The translations under genes and the position numbers were made by a program. A stretch of DNA of 64,000 bases. Origin: Achromobacter sp. Root83 (GTDB taxonomy: Bacteria; Pseudomonadota; Gammaproteobacteria; Burkholderiales; Burkholderiaceae_B). Shown in pieces: positions 1 to 6,950 of this stretch; within the stretch, counting starts at the first letter, position 1, and each line of letters begins with the position of its first letter. A model generated the notes under the pieces. The model worked only from the letters and a program-made list of their open reading frames with translations, had not been told where the DNA came from and did not search any database. The stretch is taken from positions 1-64,000 of the forward strand of contig NZ_LMIU01000009.1 in assembly GCF_001428845.1 (NCBI RefSeq), given 5' to 3'.

Positions 1-340
1 CCAAGCGCCAAAACTACCTATGCAGGTGTCCACTAAAACTTGACCACCACATTGCGGTCCGGAGCCTTCGCTCCGGACTGCCCCTTCGTCATCTTCGTTG
101 TCGCCTGCGGCGACTGCCTTCAGATTCCCTCGGGCTTATCGACTCCCCTCGCTCGCCCCCGCCCCGGCGCCAGCCGCTACAGGAATGGCTGGCCGGGTTT
201 GCTGGGGCGGGTGGTGTGCTTGGCGTTCTTGCCGCGCTCGGGGTGGGGGAAAGAGGATCTTGCGGGGTCGCCAAAACCGGCCGCGCGGGCGGCCTTCTTT
301 GGCTTCGCGGTGTCTTGCGTCGTGGCGATGGCGATGGCGC
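1..340. other. Left-edge region without a supportable gene
   Basis: No reading frame here resembles a known protein. The first 55 bases contain the string GTCCACTAAAACTTGACCAC (29-48), which resembles the subterminal repeats of some IS21-type insertion sequences, so the end of an element may lie just to the left. A perfect hairpin follows: GTCCGGAGC (57-65) and GCTCCGGAC (70-78) around a CTTC loop. The rest is C-rich and leads to the 3' end of the lysE-type gene on the other strand. Confidence 0.4.
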
Positions 341-1006
341 TTAGCGCTTTTCCAGCGCGAGCCTTAATCCGAATGCGATGAATACTGCGCCGGTGACGCG
401 GTCCAGGCCGCGCGTGACGGCGGGGCGGGACAGCCAGCGGGCCAGGGGGCGGGTGGCGGCGACCAGCAGCACGAACCAGAGCATGCCGACGATGGCGTGG
501 ACGACTGCCAGCAGCAGGCTGAAGCGCAGGACGTCGGCGCCGGCGGGGATGAACTGGGGCAGGAAGGTGATGTAGAAGACGCCGACCTTGGGGTTCAGGG
601 CGTTGGTCAGGCAGCCGCGCAGGAACCAGCCGGTGCCGGTGGTGCCGTGGCGGGCGGCGGCGGTTGCGGTTGCGGCGGTCACGGGGCGGGCCGGGTCTGC
701 GGCGGCCTTGCGGCCTGGCAGGGTGCTCCACAGAAGCTTGATGCCCAGGTAGAACAGGTAGATGGCGGCGCAGATGCGCAGCGTGTCGTAGGCGAATGTG
801 GATACCGCCAGCAGGGAACCCAGGCCGAATGCGGCGATGGCGCCCCAGAGCAGGCAGCCAGCGCTGATGCCCAGGCCCGCCATGAGGGCGCGGCGCGCGC
901 CTTCGACGGCGGCGGTGCGCAGCACCAAAGCGTTGTCCAGGCCGGGAGTGATGGTCAGGATGGCGGCGGCCAGGGTGAAGGCGAGCAGGGCGGCGGTGGG
1001 CGTCAT
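341..1006 (-). CDS. LysE/RhtB family amino-acid exporter
   Basis: A 221-residue inner-membrane protein of the LysE/RhtB superfamily, which exports amino acids or related small metabolites. The N-terminus carries the family signature: a hydrophobic helix and then TPGLDNALVLRTA, equivalent to the conserved TPGP region. About five or six hydrophobic segments follow, with the conserved loop TNALNPKVGVFYITFLPQF near residues 125-145. The chosen ATG at 1006 gives the usual family length; the frame stays open upstream, but that extension is not membrane-like. It is transcribed away from yaeQ. The substrate cannot be told from sequence. Family assignment is firm. Confidence 0.88.
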   Translation of the reverse strand: MTPTAALLAFTLAAAILTITPGLDNALVLRTAAVEGARRALMAGLGISAGCLLWGAIAAFGLGSLLAVSTFAYDTLRICAAIYLFYLGIKLLWSTLPGRKAAADPARPVTAATATAAARHGTTGTGWFLRGCLTNALNPKVGVFYITFLPQFIPAGADVLRFSLLLAVVHAIVGMLWFVLLVAATRPLARWLSRPAVTRGLDRVTGAVFIAFGLRLALEKR

Positions 1007-1264
1007 TTCGGGCGGCGAATTGGGGGTTGGCGTCGGGCGCCCGGGAAGTGTAACGCCGTCCCGGTGACCCGGAGCGCTGGATAACCAGAGAACCAGGAAA
1101 CCGGTGCGGTCGGCGTCCGCGGGCCGCGCGGGATTGCAGCCGCCTGCCGGCATCTTTGGCAAGCCGCCCGTGAAGCCGTCCGGGCTGCCCGGGTAGGGCC
1201 GCGCCGCCGCAGGCGGTATCATGGCGGCCTTCTCGCAATTCGCTTTTTTCAACGGATTTTTGCC

Positions 1265-1801
1265 ATGGCCCTGCGCGCCACTATCTACAAGGCCGATCTC
1301 AACGTCGCCGATACGGACCGCCACTATTACGGCAGCCATACGCTGACGGTGGCCCGCCATCCCTCGGAAACCGATGAACGCATGATGGTCCGCCTGGTCG
1401 CTTTTGCGTTGCATGCGCAAGAGGAACTGTCGTTCACCAAGGGGCTGAGCGACACGGACGAGCCGGACCTGTGGGTCAAGGACCTGACGGGCGCCGTGAA
1501 GCTGTGGATCGAGGTGGGCCAGCCCGAAGAGCGCCGCATCTTGCGTGCGTGCGGGCGCGCCGATGAGGTCATCGTGTACTGCTACGGCGGCTCCGCCAGC
1601 AAGATCTGGTGGGACGGGGTGCGCAACAAGCTGGAACGCACCCGCAACCTGAAGGTGGTCAACCTGCCGTCGGAGCAGACGCGGGCGCTGGCCAAGCTGG
1701 CCGAGCGCACGATGCAGCTGAACGCCAATATCTCGGACGGCATCGTGTACTTTTCGGCGGAAAAGGGCGAGGTCAGCGTCGAGCCGGAGTCCTGGCGCTA
1801 G
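1265..1801 (+). CDS. yaeQ: YaeQ family protein
   Basis: A 178-residue YaeQ protein of the usual length, recognisable along its whole length: MALRATIYKADLNVAD at the start, ARHPSETDERMMVRL, LWIEVGQPEERRI, and the ending region with the TMQLNANISDG segment. YaeQ has a PD-(D/E)XK nuclease-like fold. The Salmonella homologue was once linked to RfaH suppression, but the biochemical role is unsettled. It is a cytosolic single-gene unit between the lysE-type gene and tetR. Nothing unusual is seen in the reading frame. Confidence 0.93.
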   Translation: MALRATIYKADLNVADTDRHYYGSHTLTVARHPSETDERMMVRLVAFALHAQEELSFTKGLSDTDEPDLWVKDLTGAVKLWIEVGQPEERRILRACGRADEVIVYCYGGSASKIWWDGVRNKLERTRNLKVVNLPSEQTRALAKLAERTMQLNANISDGIVYFSAEKGEVSVEPESWR

Positions 1802-1860
1802 CAGGGCCTGTTCTTGCTGAATGGTGATACGCGGGCCGGTAATCGGGGCCGGGGCTTGCG

Positions 1861-1900
1861 TTGCGGATAGTCGCGGTATTAATATGACGATCATCATATT
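1861..1900 (+). promoter_or_regulatory. Promoter and operator of the tetR-type gene
   Basis: The string AATATGACGATCATCATATT (1881-1900) is a near-perfect palindrome; one symmetric base pair is broken. A possible -35 TTGCGG (1861-1866) and -10 TATGAC (1883-1888), 16 bases apart, place the operator over the -10. A better copy of the same palindrome lies in front of the downstream SDR gene, which argues that this TetR protein binds both sites. Confidence 0.65.
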
Positions 1901-1915
1901 TTAGGTGCCGCGATC

Positions 1916-2509
1916 ATGGCTTCTCGACGTAAGGAACTGTCCCACGAGCGCATCGTCGATGCCGCATCGCGCGCGATCCGGCGCGAGGGGTATTCGGGCG
2001 TGGGCGTCGCGGAAGTCATGAAGGAAGCCGGCCTGACCCATGGCGGCTTCTATGCGCACTTTCCCTCGCGCGACGCCTTGCTGGCGGCCGCGATGGATCG
2101 CGCCGGCCAGGACGGCGCCGACCGGCTGTCGCAGGGCATGGCGCGCCGCCGTGCCGAAGGCGCCAGCCCGTTGCGGGCCTGGGTGGAAACCTACCTTAGC
2201 GAGGCGCATCTGACGGGTTGCGAGGGCGGTTGCCCGGTGTCCGCGCTGGCGTCCGAGATTCCGCGCCAGTCGCCCGAAGTCCGAGAGGTGGCCGCGACCC
2301 GGGTGCAACGCTTGCTGGATGCCCTTGGGCAGGTGCTGCCCGCCAGCGCGGGCGGGCATGCGGCGGTGGCGGTGACCAGCACGCTGGTCGGCGCCTTGCA
2401 GCTGGCCCGGGCGCTGGGCGATACGCCCCAGGGACGCGCCGTACTGGCGTCGGCCCGCCAGGCGATCCTGGACCAGTACGACCACGAGGACGCCAGCCCC
2501 GCCCATTGA
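1916..2509 (+). CDS. TetR/AcrR family transcriptional regulator
   Basis: A 197-residue TetR repressor. The helix-turn-helix lies in residues 1-55: RIVDAASRAIRREGYSGVGV, then the recognition helix region AEVMKEAGLTHGGFYAHFPS. The C-terminal ligand domain contains a conserved Cys/Gly patch (TGCEGGCPVSALASE) seen in TetR_C_33-like members. It probably represses itself and the downstream SDR-MFS pair through the matching palindromes at 1881-1900 and 2554-2575. The effector is unknown. The ATG at 1916 puts the HTH right at the N-terminus, as usual. Confidence 0.9.
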   Translation: MASRRKELSHERIVDAASRAIRREGYSGVGVAEVMKEAGLTHGGFYAHFPSRDALLAAAMDRAGQDGADRLSQGMARRRAEGASPLRAWVETYLSEAHLTGCEGGCPVSALASEIPRQSPEVREVAATRVQRLLDALGQVLPASAGGHAAVAVTSTLVGALQLARALGDTPQGRAVLASARQAILDQYDHEDASPAH

Positions 2510-2521
2510 ACGTTTTTCCCC

Positions 2522-2544
2522 AGGCCGTCTTGCGCGGCCTTTTT
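2522..2544 (+). terminator. Probable intrinsic terminator of the tetR-type gene
   Basis: AGGCCG (2522-2527) pairs with CGGCCT (2535-2540) around a seven-base loop and is followed by a short T run ending at 2544. It lies 12 bases after the stop codon. The stem is short, so some read-through into the SDR gene is possible. Confidence 0.45.
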
Positions 2545-2575
2545 GCCGGACGTAAATATGATGATCATCATATTT
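2530..2575 (+). promoter_or_regulatory. Promoter and perfect TetR operator before the SDR gene
   Basis: Bases 2554-2575 form a perfect 22-base palindrome centred on GATC (core ATGATGATCATCAT). A possible -35 TTGCGC (2530-2535) and -10 TAAATA (2553-2558) are 17 bases apart, so the operator covers the -10. The core matches the tetR operator at 1881-1900. This points to co-ordinate repression of tetR and the SDR-MFS genes. Confidence 0.7.
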
Positions 2576-2633
2576 GTGAGTATCGAAACCTGGCGGATCC
2601 GCCACACCACCGACTGACCAAGGATTACCCATC

Positions 2634-3326
2634 ATGGAACTCAAGAACGCCGTTGTTTTCATCACCGGGGCCAATCGTGGCCTGGGGCTGGCCTTTGCCC
2701 GCGAGGCGCTGGCCCGTGGCGCCCGCAAGGTGTATGCCGCCGCGCGCGACCCGGCCAGCATCACGCTGGCGGGCGTGCAACCCGTCAAGCTGGACGTGAC
2801 CAACGCGGACGACGTGGCGGCCGCCGCCGCGCTGGCCAAGGATGCGACGCTGATCATCAATAACGCCGGCATCGCGGAGACGGGCGGCTTTCTGGCGCCG
2901 GGCAGCGTTGAATCGGCGCGCCGCCATCTGGACACCAATCTGTTCGGTCCGCTGCTGGTGGCGCAAGCGTTCGCGCCGGTGCTGGCCGCGAACGGTGGCG
3001 GCGCCGTGCTGAATGTGCTGTCGATCGCAAGCTGGATCAATGGTCCGCTGCTGGGCGTGTACGCGATGAGCAAGTCCGCCGCGTGGGCGCTGACGAATGG
3101 ATTGCGCCAGGAACTGCGCGAGCAGAAGACCCAGGTGCTGGGCCTGCATATGGGCTTCGTGGATACCGATCTGACCAAGGGCATCGATGCGCCCAAGTCC
3201 ACGCCGGAAGCGATCGTGAGCCAGGCCCTGGATGCGCTGGAAGCGGGAGAAGAAGAGGTGCTGGCCGATGAGCGGACGCGCCAGGTCAAGCAGGGCCTGT
3301 CCGCCAGCCCGGCGGTCTATCTCTAA
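2634..3326 (+). CDS. Short-chain dehydrogenase/reductase (SDR)
   Basis: A 230-residue classical SDR. The NAD(P)-binding motif TGANRGLG lies at residues 10-17, NNAG near residue 78, and the catalytic Ser with Y-x3-K (YAMSK) around residues 125-147. It is short for the family and lacks an extended C-terminal lid. It lies directly behind a TetR operator and 19 bases before the MFS exporter gene, so it probably modifies or detoxifies a compound that the exporter also handles. The substrate is unknown. Confidence 0.9.
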   Translation: MELKNAVVFITGANRGLGLAFAREALARGARKVYAAARDPASITLAGVQPVKLDVTNADDVAAAAALAKDATLIINNAGIAETGGFLAPGSVESARRHLDTNLFGPLLVAQAFAPVLAANGGGAVLNVLSIASWINGPLLGVYAMSKSAAWALTNGLRQELREQKTQVLGLHMGFVDTDLTKGIDAPKSTPEAIVSQALDALEAGEEEVLADERTRQVKQGLSASPAVYL

Positions 3327-3345
3327 GCCCGAGGACCGCGCCATC

Positions 3346-4884
3346 ATGCACTCGACCGCAACGTCCGCCGGGACGCCTCCCGCAGTATTGCCTCCCGACG
3401 CAACGGCTTCCTCCAACGGCGCGTCCGCCGCTGCCGGTTCGGCCGCCGGAGCTTTTACTGTCGGTGCGTCCGCCGCCGGTGCTTCCTCCGCCACGCCTGC
3501 CGCCATCGCGCCGGCGCCACCGGCGGCTTCGTCGCCGTGGCCCGTGTTCTGGGTCTCCAGCATCGCCGTGTTCCTGGTGTCGTTGGACAGCACCATGCTG
3601 TACGCCGCGTTCGGCGCGCTGCGGGACGGCTTTCCCGAAGCGTCCGCCGCGGACATGTCGTGGGTGCTCAACGCCTACACGGTGGTGTTCGCCGCCATGT
3701 TGATTCCGTCGGGCGGACTGGCCGACACCCATGGCCGCAAGCGCATGTTCATGGGCGGCGTGGTGCTGTTCCTGGCGGCGTCGGCCGCGTGCGGGCTGGC
3801 GGGCACCGAGGGATGGCTGATCGCCGCGCGCGTGTTGCAGGCTATCGGCGCGGCCCTGCTGACGCCCGCGTCCCTGTCGATCGTGCTGGCGGCGTTCCCG
3901 GCGTCGCAGCGCTCGGTGGCGGTCAGCCTGTGGGGCGCGGTGGGCGGCCTGGCGGCGGCGGTTGGCCCCAGTTTGGGGGCATTCGTGGTGGATGTCGCGG
4001 GCTGGCCGTGGGCGTTCTATATCAACCTGCCGCTGGGCGCCTTGTCCCTGTGGTTCGGCGCCGGCCTGCTCAAGGAATCGGTGCGGCCCGACGCCCGCCG
4101 CCGGGTGGACGGGGTGGGCATGGCGTTGCTGGTCGTGGGCGTGGGCGCGCTGGCCCTGGCGATCGTGCAGTCGGAATCGCCGTCTTGGCAGCGCGGCGAA
4201 TTGGCGGTCGCGGCTGCCGTGGGCGTGATTTCGATGATCGCGTTCGTGGCGTGGGCACGCGCCACGCCGCATCCGCTGGTGGACCTGGCGCTGTTCAAGC
4301 ATCGGACCTATCGCTATGTGAACCTGGCCACGTTCAGTTTCGGCATCGCGTTCGCCATGATGTTCTTCGCGTTCTTCTTCTTCATGACCGGCGTGTGGCA
4401 TTACAGCCTGCCGCGCGCGGGGCTGGCGGTCACGCCCGGTCCGTTGCTGGTGATGCCCACGGCGATCATCACCGGCCGGCTGGCGGCGCGGATGGGGCAC
4501 CGGCCATTCCTCGTGGGCGGCGCGCTGATCTATGCGGCCAGCGGGCTGTGGTTCCTGCTGGTGCCCGGCGCCGAACCGGCTTACCTGAGCGCATGGCTGC
4601 CCGGTTTGCTGCTCAGCGGAATCGGCGTGGGCATGGTGTTGCCATCCTTGTCCGGCGCCGCCGTCAACCGGCTGCCGGCCCAGCATTACGCCGTGGGCAG
4701 CGCCGTCAATCAGGCGACCCGCCAGATCGGCGGCGTGCTGGGCGTGGCGATCACGGTGCTGCTGCTGGGGCATGGCGCCGTGAGCCACGCCGATTTCTCG
4801 CCGCTGTACCTGGGGCACGTGGGATTGGCGCTGCTGACGGCGGTGCTGTGCCTGGCCGTGGACACGCGGCCCAGGACGAGCTGA
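3346..4884 (+). CDS. MFS transporter, DHA2 (14-TMS) drug-exporter type
   Basis: A 512-residue major facilitator. An unusual N-terminal tail of about 60 residues, almost only Ala, Ser, Gly, Thr and Pro, precedes the first membrane segment (WPVFWVSSIAVFLVSLDSTM). The D-x-T motif in helix 1 and GGLADTHGRKRMF in the first loop are typical of the EmrB/QacA branch, and about 14 hydrophobic segments follow. The ATG at 3346 is preferred because earlier in-frame starts lie inside the SDR gene; GAGG is upstream. The long low-complexity tail might partly be untranslated if an internal start is used. Predicted to be co-regulated with the SDR by the TetR protein. Confidence 0.87.
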   Translation: MHSTATSAGTPPAVLPPDATASSNGASAAAGSAAGAFTVGASAAGASSATPAAIAPAPPAASSPWPVFWVSSIAVFLVSLDSTMLYAAFGALRDGFPEASAADMSWVLNAYTVVFAAMLIPSGGLADTHGRKRMFMGGVVLFLAASAACGLAGTEGWLIAARVLQAIGAALLTPASLSIVLAAFPASQRSVAVSLWGAVGGLAAAVGPSLGAFVVDVAGWPWAFYINLPLGALSLWFGAGLLKESVRPDARRRVDGVGMALLVVGVGALALAIVQSESPSWQRGELAVAAAVGVISMIAFVAWARATPHPLVDLALFKHRTYRYVNLATFSFGIAFAMMFFAFFFFMTGVWHYSLPRAGLAVTPGPLLVMPTAIITGRLAARMGHRPFLVGGALIYAASGLWFLLVPGAEPAYLSAWLPGLLLSGIGVGMVLPSLSGAAVNRLPAQHYAVGSAVNQATRQIGGVLGVAITVLLLGHGAVSHADFSPLYLGHVGLALLTAVLCLAVDTRPRTS

Positions 4885-4900
4885 GCGGCCTGCCGGGCCG

Positions 4901-4945
4901 GCCGGCATCGGATTGGCCGGCTTCGGATTGGCCGGCATCGGAGCG
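4901..4945. repeat. Three tandem 15-bp repeats between convergent genes
   Basis: Copies at 4901-4915, 4916-4930 and 4931-4945 follow GCCGGCATCGGATTG with one to three changes. They sit in the 87-base gap between the MFS stop and the end of the opposing gene. No clear terminator with a T run is visible here; the GC-rich repeats may serve as a weak transcription stop. Confidence 0.6.
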
Positions 4946-4971
4946 GGGGGCATCCGATCCGGCGCCGCGGT

Positions 4972-6201
4972 TCAGGGGCAGGCCTGCCCGGTCAGGTTCG
5001 CCGGATCCGTGCAGGCCTGCCACGCTGCCGGCGCCATCGCCGGCACCAGCAGCACCCGGCTCATTGGGTCGACGTACCAGAGTATCCGGCCCGGCTTGTC
5101 GTGCATGGCCTTCCAGATTCGCTCCTGCTCATCGGGTTTGAGCGGCGCCTGGCCCAGCGGGCCGGTCAGGCCTTGGGCAAGCACGGTCTGGGTCTGCGGA
5201 TCCCAGGATTCCAGATCGGAATCGTCCAGCGGCACGTCGTCGGCGATGCGCACGATACGCCACTCGTTGCCCGGCACCTCGGCGGACAGGCGCGACAGTC
5301 CTTCCCGTTCCAGGATGTGGAGCCGGTCCCGTTGGGGGGCAGGCTCGGCATAGGGAAGGGAGGCGCTGCTTTCCCCTGCCGCCGCGTAGGGAGAGTACTG
5401 GCGCACATAGCGTTGCCGCGGCCGGCCATTGCCGTCGTAGGTTTGCACGGCGACGGGCTCGCCGAGGGCGGTGGTGTCGATGACGCGCAGCAGCGCGCCC
5501 GCCGCGTCGCGCACGAAACGCCGGCTGCCCGCCGGGTCTTGGGCGTTGCCGCAGCGGTCGGCGATGAACTCGATCAGCGCGCCTTGCGCATCCCGCTTCA
5601 GGCAGGTCTGGCCGACCATCGCGTACGTCGCGCCGGGCGCCTGCTCATATTCGGCGACGCGCAGCAGCGCGCCCCTGGCGTCGTACTCCAGCGCGAATCC
5701 GCCCGCGGGCTGCTGCGGCGCGGGGCCGCCGCGCGCGGGCCTGTCGTAGCGTTCGATGCGGCACAGGTGGCCTTCCGGATCGAAGTACAGCCGGGTGGGC
5801 GCGACCGCGCGGCCGCCGTCCGCGCCACGGTTCACGCCACGGTTCACGCCACCGTTCACGCCGCCGTTCACGCCACCGTTCACGCCACCGGCCACCGCGC
5901 CATTCACCGCGCCATCCGCCCCGCCGTCCACCCGGTATGCGGACCAGTCCACCTTGTCCATCCATGTCCGTGGCAGCAGGTCGCCCTTGTCCTCCGCCCA
6001 CACCGGAGCGGGCCGCGTGGGGACGCGTTCGCCATGGCGGCCCAGCAGGACACGTTCGTGGCTCAGATCGACAGAGACGGGCGTGGCCGCGAGCGTGCCG
6101 GGCGCGGCGAAGCCGGCGTCGGCCGGTCCGCAGGCGGACAGCGCGGGGGCGGCGTGCAGGGCGGCGGCCAGCAGCGCCACGCAGGGCAGGCGCTCAAGCA
6201 T
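4972..6201 (-). CDS. Exported protein of unknown function with VNGG tandem repeats
   Basis: A 409-residue protein I do not recognise as a characterised family. The N-terminus is a secretion signal (hydrophobic residues 5-21) ending in LSAC at residues 21-24, a possible lipobox. Near residues 100-130 lies a low-complexity stretch of repeated G-x-V-N units encoded by 12-bp tandem repeats. Downstream are YDARGALLRV-like and YDGNGRPRQRY segments that look like degenerate RHS/YD repeats. The ATG at 6201 overlaps the stop of the upstream gene (ATGCTTGA), so translation is coupled. It probably acts in the periplasm or at the cell surface together with that neighbour. Confidence 0.7.
   Translation of the reverse strand: MLERLPCVALLAAALHAAPALSACGPADAGFAAPGTLAATPVSVDLSHERVLLGRHGERVPTRPAPVWAEDKGDLLPRTWMDKVDWSAYRVDGGADGAVNGAVAGGVNGGVNGGVNGGVNRGVNRGADGGRAVAPTRLYFDPEGHLCRIERYDRPARGGPAPQQPAGGFALEYDARGALLRVAEYEQAPGATYAMVGQTCLKRDAQGALIEFIADRCGNAQDPAGSRRFVRDAAGALLRVIDTTALGEPVAVQTYDGNGRPRQRYVRQYSPYAAAGESSASLPYAEPAPQRDRLHILEREGLSRLSAEVPGNEWRIVRIADDVPLDDSDLESWDPQTQTVLAQGLTGPLGQAPLKPDEQERIWKAMHDKPGRILWYVDPMSRVLLVPAMAPAAWQACTDPANLTGQACP
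5824..5907. repeat. 12-bp tandem repeat (candidate VNTR) inside a coding region
   Basis: About seven copies of a 12-base unit, consensus GCCACCGTTCAC on the plus strand, in register from 5824. Early copies are nearly identical and the last two degenerate. Because the unit is a multiple of three, copy-number change would lengthen or shorten the encoded Val-Asn-Gly stretch without a frameshift. Confidence 0.85.
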
Positions 6202-6835
6202 ATTGCAGCGCATCGATGAACTTCACCAGATCCCAGAATTCCTTGGATACGCCGCCCAGCCGCAGCTTGCCGTCGCGCACCTCGAACAGCAGGAAGGGGT
6301 AGGCGTCGCGCGCGAACACGCCGGGGTCCGGCAGCCGATAGGGCTTGAAGACCTCGGGGTTGCCGAAGTAGCGTTCCAGCCGGCCGCCGCCGTCCACGTG
6401 CATGTAGCGCACGCGCAATGCATCTTTTTGGTAGGCCGCCTGCGTGTCCGGATAGACGCCGCCGTCGCCCGCCACGACGGCATCGGACAAGGCGGCCAGG
6501 AACACGCGCTGGATGCCGGCGAAGTGGATCTCGCCGCTGGTGCTGCCCGTCTTGGCCGCGGCCAGTTCCTTGACCAGCCCCGTCGCGCGCGATCCGGGCA
6601 CGATGGTGTTGGCGAACAGGGCGTCGATGTCCGCCTGCTTCGGATCGGGCGACCGGCGCAGGCGCAGCAGGTCCTGCTTGAAATCGCCCAGCCATTGCCG
6701 GTAGCGCTGGTTTTCCGCCTGGCGGTCGAAAGCCTGGGCGCCGGCCAGGCCGGGCTGCAGGGCCAGAAAACCGGCCAGCGCCAACAGCCAGAAGCGCCGC
6801 AACCAGAGCAAGTCGAGAAAAGTAGGAGGGCTCAT
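6194..6835 (-). CDS. Exported protein of unknown function, coupled to downstream gene
   Basis: A 213-residue protein with an N-terminal signal peptide (hydrophobic core LLALAGFLALQPGLAGAQA, cleavage likely after AQA near residue 35). The mature part is rich in charged and aromatic residues and contains HVDGGGRLERYFG and FEVRDGKLRLGG segments. I do not recognise a family. It is first in a two-gene unit whose second cistron starts within its stop codon. The start at 6835 was chosen because it begins the signal peptide directly. The pair probably works in the envelope; no enzymatic motif is visible. Confidence 0.7.
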   Translation of the reverse strand: MSPPTFLDLLWLRRFWLLALAGFLALQPGLAGAQAFDRQAENQRYRQWLGDFKQDLLRLRRSPDPKQADIDALFANTIVPGSRATGLVKELAAAKTGSTSGEIHFAGIQRVFLAALSDAVVAGDGGVYPDTQAAYQKDALRVRYMHVDGGGRLERYFGNPEVFKPYRLPDPGVFARDAYPFLLFEVRDGKLRLGGVSKEFWDLVKFIDALQYA

Positions 6836-6950
6836 AGGGCTGCGATCATATCTTCCGAAATGATGCAATTTTGGTGCGGAACGTGACAAAATGTCATCCA
6901 CACCCCAGTCATGGCTGTGCCGATGAATCTCGTGTCTATCAGGTACTGAA

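Noticed and set aside
40-381. Plus-strand frame at the left edge
   Set aside because: No recognisable protein features, overlaps the end of the lysE-type gene, and includes a hairpin region.
5824-5907. CRISPR array
   Set aside because: Units are 12 bases and directly adjacent without spacers; they encode an in-frame peptide repeat.
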